Position numbers and translations under genes: made by a program
Notes under the pieces: generated by a model
Database searches by the model: none
What the model was told of the DNA's origin: nothing
Seen by the model: the letters and a program-made list of their open reading frames with translations, nothing else
Origin: Clostridiales bacterium
GTDB lineage: Bacteria; Bacillota; Clostridia; Lachnospirales; Lachnospiraceae
Length of the DNA stretch: 64,000 bases
Direction: 5' to 3'
Assembly: GCA_020860715.1 (NCBI GenBank)
Contig: JAJBTU010000013.1
Location: 124,001-188,000 of the forward strand
Shown here: piece by piece, positions 26,901 to 35,052 of the stretch
Numbering within the stretch: the first letter of the stretch is position 1
Layout: each line of letters starts with the position of its first letter

Positions 26901-29900
26901 GCGTACAGGTTTGTGCATGCCTCATCCAGATACAGGCCTACATAGAAGGCCGCGTCCGCCGTGCCGATTTCATCGCCCTGATAAGTCAGCTTCTTCGTCA
27001 CTGAAATGGATCCGTCCTCTCTGTCCCCGGAAGGGCTGTAGGTGTTTGTGATGGTCACCTCCGCTGTGCCGCCTTTCGTCACTGACGCGGATGTCAGCGC
27101 ATCGCCGTTTGCGTCCGTACCATAATCCACCACACAGGTCCACACATAGTCTGCGATCTCGCCGTAGCTCTCCGTCACGGTGTAAGTGTCAGCCGGAAGA
27201 TCTGTCAGCACGAAATATCCCTGATCCTTAAAGAGGTCATATGTCTTCGTCGCTACTACGTCCCCTGCGGAATTTTCTACTGTAAAGACCGCAGAATCCG
27301 GCGTCGTATTGCCCGTGGTCGTCTTTGTCACCTTCAGGCTGCCATAGTTCTGAGTATATTCGTTGGTAATCACGACTTCCGCCGTCTCGTCTTTGGATTC
27401 GATCGTTGCGCGGTGATCTGCCGCTACGATCAGCGTATAGCCTTCAATCTCCGCGCCGCTTTCTCTCACCACATACTTTCCAAGCGCAAGATTATCCAGT
27501 TCAAAATATCCCAGAACCTTGAAGTCACTGTAATTCTTTGTGGCAATCAGAGTCTCTGTCCCGTCATCCTCAATCTTATACACCGTAAAGACCGCGTCAT
27601 CCGGTGTGTTCGCTCCGACGGACTTCTTGGTGACCAGCAGGCCCCCGATATGCTCGTTATAGGTGTTTGTGATCGAATAGGTCGTCTCGCTTCCCTTGCT
27701 GACCACCGCGCTGCTGTCCGCTGTCACTGTAAGCGAATAGCCGGTGATCTCCGCGCCGCTCTCGGTCACCGTATATGTGCCCGCCGGAAGATTCGTAAAC
27801 GTATAGGAGCCATTGGTAAAGTCCGCATAGGTCACAGATTTCTCTATCTGGCCGTCCGCGCTCTTAATGGTAAATACGGTCGTGGACGGTGTGGTATTCC
27901 CGGTCGTGGTCTTCACCAGCGTCAGGCTGCCCACATCCTGCGTATATTTATTTACGATCGTGATCTCGCTTGTCTTGTTATCTGTGACAGCCACTGTCTG
28001 CTTCGTTCCCGTAACCGTCAGGGTATATCCCGTGACTTCTGCGCCTTCCTCGTACACGACATAGCTGCCGGCTGTCAGATCCGTCAGGGTGAAAAATCCG
28101 GCCGCGGCAAATTCACTGTAGGTTCTGGTGGCAACAAGCGTTCTCGAACCATCCGTCTCTGCCTTATATACCTTAAACACAGTATTCGCCGGTGTCGTGG
28201 TCCCCGTTGCGGTCTTGATGACCTTCAGGCCGCCTTTTTCCTCAGTATAGGTGTTGGTAAGTTCTACCGTCTTGTCGCTGTCTGATGCAGTAATCGTCAC
28301 AGTTGCATTTCCTGTCACCTCTACATTATATCCGCTGACATCTTCTCCGCTTTCTGTGACCGTATAGGTCCCGACCGGCAGATCCGAAATCCTGCAGGAA
28401 CCCCCTGCGGCTTTGATCTGCGCGTAAGTCCCTGTGGCAACCGTCGTACCGCTGCTGTTTTTCACCGTAAAGGTCGTCGTATCCGGCGTACTGATCCCGG
28501 AACCGGACGGCACCACGGTATTTTTCGTCAGTGTCAGACTGCCCACCTCACGGGTATTGGTAAAGGCAACTGTGCTCCCCGCCGAAGTAGTCGTTCCATT
28601 TACTACGCGGATGTTGCCTTTGCTCGTTCCATCCTGGCTCACGGTCACCGTATAACCAGTCTCCGCTTCTTCCTCCACACTGTAGCTCTCATTTACGGGA
28701 AGACCGGTGATCGTCATACTCTGTCCGCCTGCCAGCGTAACAGATGCTATACCTCCCTCAAATTTCACCTTAGTGCCGGATGTCGTCGTTCCGTCCGTAA
28801 GCGTCGCATCATACGTCCCTGTGATATTATCCACGTGCAGTTCAAACGTAAACGTCTTGCCGGTCTCCGGCGTACTGCTGCTGTCCACCACCGTCTTGCT
28901 GACGGTCAGAGTCGCGGTCTGCTTGCGCGTGTTGTCAAACGCCGCGGCGGCGACAGTCGCCGAAGCCTTCTCCGGATTCGCGATACTTTCGGTGTCAGCT
29001 GTATAGTAGGTAATAGATTCAATCTCACACGTTGTCCCATTATTGACGGTTGTGCTCGTCACCGTCACCTTTGCGATATACTGCGTTTTATCATAATCGT
29101 ACTCACCGTTGCCGGCAACCTCACTGATCTTATAATAATACTCCCCGGCCGTACTGAAAGACAACGACTTAAATGAAACAGCGGACCCATTGTTGGTAAC
29201 CGTTTCCACATCGCTCCATTTGCTTCCCGTCCACTTCTGAAGCAGGAAATAAAAGGTCTCATCGGACGCTGTCGGGGCAGAGCTGTCTACCGTCTTGGAC
29301 GCCACGAGAGTCGCCGGTGCGGGGATATCGGCTGCGGTCGGCATATCCGACCACACATTGTGCCACTCACCGCCCGGATTCGTCACATTCTTTGCGATCA
29401 GCCAGCCGGAACTTGTAGAGCCGATCGATACCGTCGCCTTCGGCGCCAGCAGGATGCCGACAATGCCGCTCGTGATCGTCACATACTCCGCATTCGGCAT
29501 ATTAAACACAATCGTCCTGGCATATTCATCCGCCGAATTATTCGAGGTAGAGCTGGATACATAACCGGTTCCCGTATTCACATCCCACACAGAAAAGTTT
29601 TTCAGAACCAGCGGGTTATTATAGTCATAAGAATCCGAATAATTAAACACGATGGTCTGGGTGGATTTTTTCTTGATTTTCAGACCGCCGTTGGCGATCG
29701 TCGCCAGACTTTCCCCGTCGATATAATATGTGCCGTCATCCAGTTCGGACAGGTCAATGATCGTCTCGTTCTGGTCGGTCGTCGTAAATGAATATTCCGT
29801 CTCATTCAAAAGCGTAGTGGACATCGCCGCCGCGCTGTCCAGCATGGCCTGCACATAGGCCTCCAGCGTCGCCTGAGTATACGAGGAAATGATCGTTCCT

Positions 29901-31837
29901 CCGGAATTCATCGTGATCGAGGGCTCAGCCGCGGCCGTCGTCCAGACCTGCGTGTTCCCTGCGCCGTCAATGCCTAACGTCGATCCGCTTTCCATAGCGG
30001 CAATCACATAGACACCGCCGTTATTTGTGCTGGAATTGCTGCCCGTATACGCTCCTGCGGTGATCGTCATATTTCCTTCATACAGCTTTGCCGCAAAGTT
30101 CGTATCCATATGTCCCTGCTGGTAAAGATATTCCGTCACGATACCAAAGTAAATGGAATTTCCGAGAATATCCGCATATGTATAGGAAGTCCCGGATGTG
30201 ATCGGATTATCCTTGGAAATCACAATACAGGAAAGATCATTCAGGCTGAAAGATACCTGTTCCGTATTGCCGATGGAAACATTCGCGTCTACCACTTCGA
30301 TATTGACATCAGACGCGGAAATCTTCGTTGCATCCGCCGTAGTATCAACCGATTCCTTCACATCAGAATCGAGCGGAAGATGCACTACCGTGATGCCGTC
30401 CTCTTCGGTCGCCTCCAGCGTATCAGAAAGCTGATCCTTCTTAAATTTGAACGTGATCTTTACGGAGCCTTTTTCCGGCTGATACTCCACCTCTTCTCCC
30501 TCGATCACATCGCCGTTCTCATCCGTCTTCGGAACAATGAACGCCACATCATAGAGCAGTGTATTCTCAGAAGTATAGATCTCTTCTCCGGACACCGTCG
30601 CTATAGAAGCATCCGCCGCAAGAATGGTCCCTGCATTGTCATTCAGCGCCTGCATATAGGCGTCATAATTGTATCCGCTTGTAGAAGCCGTGATCGGCGT
30701 CACGCGAAATTCCGCGTCGTCCGGAATCGCTTCCGCGTACTGAAGCGTAGCCGTTACGGAAATTTTGCTGTCCTCATAAGTATAAGTCCTGACAGTCCGT
30801 TTCTCAGCTGTTCTTGCGACTGCATAGGTAGCAAGCGTGCTGTCTGTAAAGTCCGCGCCTGTCACGCCGCCCTCTTCGGCTTTCTGCAGATCCGTATCCG
30901 CAGTAATCTCAACCGCTTCCCCATCCGCGATCCGAAACACCCGAATGCTCTCGCCATAGGTGCTGTCAGCGGATGCCAGCACTGCTTCCACAAAATCCAT
31001 CTCGATCGAGAGCATGCCTGCCTCCGGGGTCACGATATCCTCTTCTGCGATAAAACTCATGTCATATGCCATAAGCGAGACCACTTCGATCCCCGTATCC
31101 GCGGCTTCGATCAGCCCGATGACCTGCTCATAATCAGCGGAAGCCTTCTGTACCGCAGTCACATTCAGTTCTGTTCCATAAGGCAGCTTCGCCTCTTCCG
31201 GAACAGCCACCTGAATCGTCACATCGTCATCCGAGTAAAGATACGTCTGCGCTTCTGCATAAAGAGGTTCTTCCGTCTCGGATTCTGTCTCGGTCTCCGT
31301 CTCTGTCTCAGATTCAGTCTCCGTCTCGATCTCAGCATCCGTCTCCGCTTCGGTATCTGTTTCAGATTCCATCTCCGCAGCGTTTTCTGTCATGGACTCC
31401 GAAGCGGCCTCTGTCTCTTCCCCGGTAATCGTCTCCGACGCCGGCTCTGTCTCTGCTTCTGTCGTCTCTTCCGCAGCAGTCTCCTCTGCCGCGGCTGCAT
31501 CTGAACCGTCCGCAGATGTGTTCGTGCCGGAAGTCTCTTCGCTGCTGTCCGCAGCCGGAGCATCCGTCTCGTCCTGTGCTTCTGTCACAGGTGCGTCCGT
31601 CTCCTGCGCTTCCGTTACCGGCGCGCTTGTCGCCTGCACTTCTGCTGCCGCCGCAGCCGTCTCTTCCTGAGACACCGCAGCTTCTGAGCCGGTATCCGCG
31701 CTGCCTTCCGAAACAGCGCTGACCGCAGTCTCATTCGTGCCGTCATCCGCAAATGTCGTGATACCCGCCTGCTGGAATACCAGCGACATGGTCAGCACCG
31801 CTGCCAGGATTCGGCTTAATTTTCTCCTTTTCCTCAT
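23936..31837 (-). CDS. Giant cell-wall adhesin with choice-of-anchor, FctA and Cna-B-type repeats
   Basis: A 2633-residue surface protein. Signal peptide (1-31, ending ITTFA) is followed by a Glu/Thr/Ser-rich region to about 200, two related beta domains, and a choice-of-anchor A type domain (about 555-830, with ILLAPKATVSI and GGEWHN). Then come an FctA/Spy0128-like pilin domain (about 845-970), around a dozen Cna-B/prealbumin-like modules of 90-130 residues starting K-[TK] and ending FTN or ITNTY, a second FctA-like domain (about 2095-2215) and a SpaA-like one. Many have the Lys, Glu and Asn needed for isopeptide bonds. The end shows VKTGDETP, a hydrophobic helix and KRKRR, a Clostridia-type sortase signal. 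ATG 31837 is nine bases from AAGGAG; another lies two codons earlier. Confidence 0.93.
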   Translation of the reverse strand: MRKRRKLSRILAAVLTMSLVFQQAGITTFADDGTNETAVSAVSEGSADTGSEAAVSQEETAAAAAEVQATSAPVTEAQETDAPVTEAQDETDAPAADSSEETSGTNTSADGSDAAAAEETAAEETTEAETEPASETITGEETEAASESMTENAAEMESETDTEAETDAEIETETESETETETETESETEEPLYAEAQTYLYSDDDVTIQVAVPEEAKLPYGTELNVTAVQKASADYEQVIGLIEAADTGIEVVSLMAYDMSFIAEEDIVTPEAGMLSIEMDFVEAVLASADSTYGESIRVFRIADGEAVEITADTDLQKAEEGGVTGADFTDSTLATYAVARTAEKRTVRTYTYEDSKISVTATLQYAEAIPDDAEFRVTPITASTSGYNYDAYMQALNDNAGTILAADASIATVSGEEIYTSENTLLYDVAFIVPKTDENGDVIEGEEVEYQPEKGSVKITFKFKKDQLSDTLEATEEDGITVVHLPLDSDVKESVDTTADATKISASDVNIEVVDANVSIGNTEQVSFSLNDLSCIVISKDNPITSGTSYTYADILGNSIYFGIVTEYLYQQGHMDTNFAAKLYEGNMTITAGAYTGSNSSTNNGGVYVIAAMESGSTLGIDGAGNTQVWTTAAAEPSITMNSGGTIISSYTQATLEAYVQAMLDSAAAMSTTLLNETEYSFTTTDQNETIIDLSELDDGTYYIDGESLATIANGGLKIKKKSTQTIVFNYSDSYDYNNPLVLKNFSVWDVNTGTGYVSSSTSNNSADEYARTIVFNMPNAEYVTITSGIVGILLAPKATVSIGSTSSGWLIAKNVTNPGGEWHNVWSDMPTAADIPAPATLVASKTVDSSAPTASDETFYFLLQKWTGSKWSDVETVTNNGSAVSFKSLSFSTAGEYYYKISEVAGNGEYDYDKTQYIAKVTVTSTTVNNGTTCEIESITYYTADTESIANPEKASATVAAAAFDNTRKQTATLTVSKTVVDSSSTPETGKTFTFELHVDNITGTYDATLTDGTTTSGTKVKFEGGIASVTLAGGQSMTITGLPVNESYSVEEEAETGYTVTVSQDGTSKGNIRVVNGTTTSAGSTVAFTNTREVGSLTLTKNTVVPSGSGISTPDTTTFTVKNSSGTTVATGTYAQIKAAGGSCRISDLPVGTYTVTESGEDVSGYNVEVTGNATVTITASDSDKTVELTNTYTEEKGGLKVIKTATGTTTPANTVFKVYKAETDGSRTLVATRTYSEFAAAGFFTLTDLTAGSYVVYEEGAEVTGYTLTVTGTKQTVAVTDNKTSEITIVNKYTQDVGSLTLVKTTTGNTTPSTTVFTIKSADGQIEKSVTYADFTNGSYTFTNLPAGTYTVTESGAEITGYSLTVTADSSAVVSKGSETTYSITNTYNEHIGGLLVTKKSVGANTPDDAVFTVYKIEDDGTETLIATKNYSDFKVLGYFELDNLALGKYVVRESGAEIEGYTLIVAADHRATIESKDETAEVVITNEYTQNYGSLKVTKTTTGNTTPDSAVFTVENSAGDVVATKTYDLFKDQGYFVLTDLPADTYTVTESYGEIADYVWTCVVDYGTDANGDALTSASVTKGGTAEVTITNTYSPSGDREDGSISVTKKLTYQGDEIGTADAAFYVGLYLDEACTNLYAMKVLTYTNVYVASATVTFDGLEPGRTYYIAECDADGEALENGKGTLADGTIFAADFGDGETTESVTVEDGSQTAVIFENGFYTMPDGFYIEDSEGNTVRSDLTVEITNGVSATRLVEKLPVGTYTVYEDTAKNPKNVTLTSGNGVKVTVVADVTGDASPTAEFTNDYEETAVGSLKITKEVTGNDPGTADTFTFTIVLTDGSGTPVSGTYSGVEFNTSGEGTITLAAGGSVTIEGLPAGTIWKVSEEEDAASGKGYELEKITTSGLTVEALNGSAAYATGTVSATDLSTVVFTNRKDTYGDLVITKTVSGTGADSTKAFKFTITLNDSGMAGGSTFADTFDAVLYNSADDTTGTAASVTFARTTGTDGTVTGTAAAMTVNGETKEIALTDGQSLVIRNLPNGVKYTVTEEDYSRVGYTAASTGSAGTIAAAGTVTAAFVNTYRTSDAALTLKATKSMAREDSTLGAFEFVLTDVTGGTGTELQTVKNNTVTGAITFKALQYTQEDIGKTFTYTVSENSQTGTGYLFDETVYTVTVAVTDNGDGTLALAATVKSGSGAETAYTDTAMTFTNDETSVKISKVDITTQEELPGAVIQIIDKNGNLVAEWTSTTEAHEVTGLKTGETYTLHEDTAPAGYDTTADTTFTLNGDGTIDTSKTTTTVSNGVLLVEDQMTVSETAEISVKKRLQLDNGDSLTAKDQTFYVGLYVDAACTNLYECKALVFKNTSASTATFTGLEIGRTYYIAECDADGAAVTSGYALLADGTKYTPNFGDDSMTTSVTVEDNESLKSVTFTNVFYSQPDGFYKEGILTITKKLLGADGAALQSEDAVFYAGIFTDASYTTLATNVDQNIVALALAGGSEASVEVSVSLEDGGTTTLYITEVDENGTPVEGTEGFMYTVSMDATEVTMDETTRDASVTITNQEISETSEEEEEAEEMETETESETETESTAVKTGDETPILPYMLAMLAALAVLLAGALQRKRRSAR

Positions 31838-31982
31838 AGTCATACTCTCCTTTCTGATTTCCTTCCCGGATTCTATGTATTTATCCGAATTTTATCGCCA
31901 TCAGGTGTCTTTTAAACCATATTTCCAGATGTCCTGTGATGTGCCGTCTTACTCGCCGAAAGTCATAACATCTTATGGGCGC

Positions 31983-32011
31983 ATTATAAAATATTGCGAA
32001 ATGGTTTTCAA
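31983..32011 (-). promoter_or_regulatory. Promoter of the giant adhesin gene
   Basis: Minus strand TTGAAA (32006-32011), 17 bases, TATAAT (31983-31988). It leaves an about 135-base untranslated leader in which I recognise no riboswitch. Confidence 0.75.
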
Positions 32012-32050
32012 GAACAACCCGCCAAACGGTCTTTTTTTCAGTTAAACGGT

Positions 32051-32080
32051 AAAAAAAGGAACTGTTTTCACAGCTCCTTT
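32051..32080 (-). terminator. Intrinsic terminator of the pfkA-dnaX operon
   Basis: Minus-strand stem GGAGCTGT/ACAGTTCC with GAAA loop, then seven T, right after the dnaX stop. Confidence 0.88.
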
Positions 32081-32096
32081 TCCCGTTTATACTGTT

Positions 32097-33794
32097 TTAA
32101 AGCATATCATCATCTACAATCTCGATGTCCATATGCACCTTTTCCCGAACCATCTCGTCAATCTCGATGTTCGAAAGGGTCCCGCGCTGAATTTCCTGAT
32201 CCGCGGCCAGCACAAATTTTACTTCCACCTGTTTTCCGGTCCGGTCCGCGATCAGCTGTTCCAGCTGCTGTCTGCATTCTGCGTTATTCAGATAACGCTC
32301 GCCCAGAAAATTCGCAAATACCACATAAAGTTTTGTATCTTTTTCGTCCTGTGCGTTATACTTCGGTGTCGCAGAAGAGAGGACGACCTTAAATATTCCA
32401 TCCGCACCGCCAATGATGTTTTTCCACATCCCGCAGACTTTTTTCAGGTCTTCCGGAACTGCTTTCGGCATCTGTGCCGCGCCATTTGTCAATTCTGCGC
32501 CGGGCGCCGTTGGATCCGCCGCCTCAGAGCCGGGCATCCCTGTCCCAGCGCCATATCCTGCCGCGCCATAAGTTTCTGCCGCAGTCCCAGCGCCATACGC
32601 GGCCGCCATTCCGGCTCGTCCCGGACCGCCGGCCGGCACTCCTTCCTCTATCTTTTTTTCGATTCTCCGAATCCTCTCAAGAACCGAAAGTTCATCACTT
32701 TCCGTCTCAGGATGGCACAGCCTGATCAGAGCCATCTCCACCTGGACGCGCTTGTTGGCTGCATTTCGAAGGGAGCCGGCCAGTTCGGAAAAAATGCGGA
32801 TATAGCGCATCAGCGTGTCGCTGCGGACCATCGCGGCCTCCTCACGAAGCTGTGTCAGATTCTCAGCCGAAACGTCAAGCACCTCTTCCATATCATCAGA
32901 AGCCTTCATCAGCATCAGGTTCCGCATATACCAGGTAAAATCGTTCACGAACTGTGTCAGGTCGCTGCCCTGCATGATCAGCCGCTCCAGCGTGCGGATG
33001 GCTCCGGTGAGATCTTCGCGCAGGATTTTGCGCAGCAGATCACTGTACACATCCGTATCCACCGCGCCAAGTACCTCCAGCACACGGTCATAGGTCAGCG
33101 TCTCACCCATATAAAAGGCGATGCACTGATCAAGGAGACTTAAAGAATCGCGGAGGGAACCGTCGCCCTTTCTTGCAATGTACCGCAGCGCCTTTTCTTC
33201 CGCATCGACCTGTTCCTCTTCCATCAGTTCCTGCAGTCTTGCCAGAATCGTTTCCTGTGAAATCCGGCGGAAATCATAGCGCTGGCATCTGGAGAGAATC
33301 GTGACCGGTATCTTCTGCGCCTCCGTCGTCGCCAGAATAAAAATGACATAGGAGGGCGGCTCTTCAAGGGTCTTTAACAGGGCGTTGAAGGCCGAGTTTG
33401 AAAGCATATGCACCTCATCGATGATATAGACCTTAAAACGGCCTTCGGCCGGCGAATAGGAAACTTCCTCCCGGATCCGGCGGACGTCTTCCACACTGTT
33501 ATTCGAAGCGGCGTCGATCTCAATCACGTTCATCGCCGTGCCCGCCGCGATCGCGCGGCAGGACGCGCACTCCCCGCAGGGATTGCCGTCCACAGGGTGC
33601 TCACAGTTCACCGCTTTCGCAAAAATCTTTGCCACGGAAGTCTTGCCGGTGCCCCTCGTGCCGCAGAACAGATAGGCGTGCCCCATGCGGTCCGCCCGAA
33701 TCTGGTTCCTCAGTGTTTTTACAATATGGTCCTGTCCTTTTACCTCATCAAAGGTGGCCGGACGGAATTTCCGATACAGTGCCGTATAACTCAT
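32097..33794 (-). CDS. dnaX: DNA polymerase III subunits gamma/tau
   Basis: Clamp-loader motor, 565 residues. Begins YTALYRKFRP; Walker A GTRGTGKT at 45-52; zinc module from NCEHP through CGECASC; Walker B region VYIIDEVHML; sensor SRCQRYDF. After the collar domain a Gly/Ala/Tyr-rich linker (about 380-440) leads to a tau-like C-terminal domain. It starts one base after the pfkA stop, so the two are tightly coupled. No slippery A-run for gamma production was obvious in the linker. Confidence 0.96.
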   Translation of the reverse strand: MSYTALYRKFRPATFDEVKGQDHIVKTLRNQIRADRMGHAYLFCGTRGTGKTSVAKIFAKAVNCEHPVDGNPCGECASCRAIAAGTAMNVIEIDAASNNSVEDVRRIREEVSYSPAEGRFKVYIIDEVHMLSNSAFNALLKTLEEPPSYVIFILATTEAQKIPVTILSRCQRYDFRRISQETILARLQELMEEEQVDAEEKALRYIARKGDGSLRDSLSLLDQCIAFYMGETLTYDRVLEVLGAVDTDVYSDLLRKILREDLTGAIRTLERLIMQGSDLTQFVNDFTWYMRNLMLMKASDDMEEVLDVSAENLTQLREEAAMVRSDTLMRYIRIFSELAGSLRNAANKRVQVEMALIRLCHPETESDELSVLERIRRIEKKIEEGVPAGGPGRAGMAAAYGAGTAAETYGAAGYGAGTGMPGSEAADPTAPGAELTNGAAQMPKAVPEDLKKVCGMWKNIIGGADGIFKVVLSSATPKYNAQDEKDTKLYVVFANFLGERYLNNAECRQQLEQLIADRTGKQVEVKFVLAADQEIQRGTLSNIEIDEMVREKVHMDIEIVDDDML

Positions 33795-33795
33795 G

Positions 33796-34869
33796 TCAGT
33801 CTCCGAAACAGATATCCATCAGCTTCGCCTCAGCGATGATCTGATCTTTCGGGGAAACCGTCTTCAGCTTGCCTGCCACTTCCCCAAGCGGTACTTTCTT
33901 CATTTTGTTATTCACAATACCGACCATATAACCATACTCGTCATTCAGGATCATCTCCGCGCATTTTAAGCCGATCCGTGTGGACAGTACGCGGTCATAC
34001 GGACACGGGCTGCCGCCTCTCTGCGTGTGGCCCGGAATCGTGATGCGTACTTCCGGTCCGTTCGCCGCCTTGATCTCATCCGCCAGCTCATGCGCAATAG
34101 AGGCATTGCCTCTCTTTTCCAGTTTCGCCGCGTATTCCTTCTTGCTCAGCTTCGCGTCCTTCTTGGAAATCGCGCCCTCTGCCACCGCGATCACGGTGAA
34201 GCCTTTCCCGGCCTTTGTTCTCTTGTCGATCGCGGCCACGACCTTCTTGATATCGTAAGGAATCTCCGGAATCAAAATGATGTCCGCGCCGCCGGCAAGT
34301 CCCGCGTACAGCGTCAGCCAGCCGACCTTATGACCCATGACTTCAACGATGAACACGCGGTTGTGCGAGGCAGCCGTCGTATGGATGCGGTCAATCGCGT
34401 CCGTCGCCACGTTCACAGCGCTGTAGAAACCAAATGTCATATCCGTTCCGTAAATATCATTGTCAATCGTCTTCGGAAGGTGAATGATATTCAGCCCTTC
34501 CTCGCGCAGCAGATTCGCAGTCTTCTGCGTACCGTTGCCGCCCAGGATCACGAGGCAGTCCAGACGCAGCTTGTAATAATTCTGCTTCATTGCCTCGACC
34601 TTGTCCAGTCCCTTTTCGTCCGGCTCACGCATCAGCTTGAACGGCTGGCGGGAGGAACCCAGGATCGTGCCGCCCTTCGTCAGAATACCGGAAAAATCTT
34701 TCGACGTCAGGAGCCGGTAATCGCCGTAAATCAGGCCTTTGTAACCGTTCATAAAACCATAGACCTCAAGTTCGTCCAGATTGCACGAGAGGCCTTTCAC
34801 CACACCTCGCATCGTCGCGTTCAGCGCCTGACAGTCGCCGCCGCTTGTCAGCAGACCAATTCGTTTCAT
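33796..34869 (-). CDS. pfkA: 6-phosphofructokinase (divergent, GGNGT-type)
   Basis: Glycolytic enzyme of 357 residues making fructose 1,6-bisphosphate. Seen: LLTSGGDCQALNA at the start, ILGGNGTQKTA in the phosphoryl-donor site, TIDNDIYGTD with the catalytic Asp, and VEVMGHKVGWL where most relatives have MGR. ATP enzymes usually show GGDGS/T and PPi enzymes GGDDT; this one has Asn then Gly, so the donor cannot be assigned by rule, though Gly at the second position favours ATP. ATG 34869 follows AAGGAAG. Promoter TTGTAA-17-TATACT upstream; dnaX begins one base after its stop. Confidence 0.9.
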   Translation of the reverse strand: MKRIGLLTSGGDCQALNATMRGVVKGLSCNLDELEVYGFMNGYKGLIYGDYRLLTSKDFSGILTKGGTILGSSRQPFKLMREPDEKGLDKVEAMKQNYYKLRLDCLVILGGNGTQKTANLLREEGLNIIHLPKTIDNDIYGTDMTFGFYSAVNVATDAIDRIHTTAASHNRVFIVEVMGHKVGWLTLYAGLAGGADIILIPEIPYDIKKVVAAIDKRTKAGKGFTVIAVAEGAISKKDAKLSKKEYAAKLEKRGNASIAHELADEIKAANGPEVRITIPGHTQRGGSPCPYDRVLSTRIGLKCAEMILNDEYGYMVGIVNNKMKKVPLGEVAGKLKTVSPKDQIIAEAKLMDICFGD

Positions 34870-34944
34870 TTGATTCACTTCCTTTGTTTTTGTTTATTTT
34901 CCTGCAGTTTCCGTTTAAAAGTATCTCTTTTGACCTTTGCGTTC

Positions 34945-34973
34945 AGTATAGCGCAAAAACCCAATTGTTACAA
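34945..34973 (-). promoter_or_regulatory. Promoter of the pfkA-dnaX operon
   Basis: Minus strand TTGTAA (34968-34973), 17 bases, TATACT (34945-34950), about 75 bases before the start. Confidence 0.75.
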
Positions 34974-34998
34974 CCTGTGAATTTTTTTTCTTTCTAAA

Positions 34999-35038
34999 AA
35001 AGCAGAAAACGGCCTTCACAGCACCCTGTGAAGACCGT
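34999..35038 (-). terminator. Intrinsic terminator after glgP
   Basis: Minus-strand stem ACGGTCTTCACAG paired with CTGTGAAGGCCGT around GGTG, followed by TTTCTGCTTTTTT. Confidence 0.85.
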
Positions 35039-35052
35039 CTCTTTATATTCGT

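Noticed and set aside
24000-31000. CRISPR-like or short tandem repeats
   Set aside because: The periodicity is 90-130 codon protein modules with degenerate DNA, not short repeats with spacers.
30110-31504. 464-codon plus-strand ORF opposite the adhesin
   Set aside because: Shadow frame of the adhesin; no ribosome site and no protein-like pattern.
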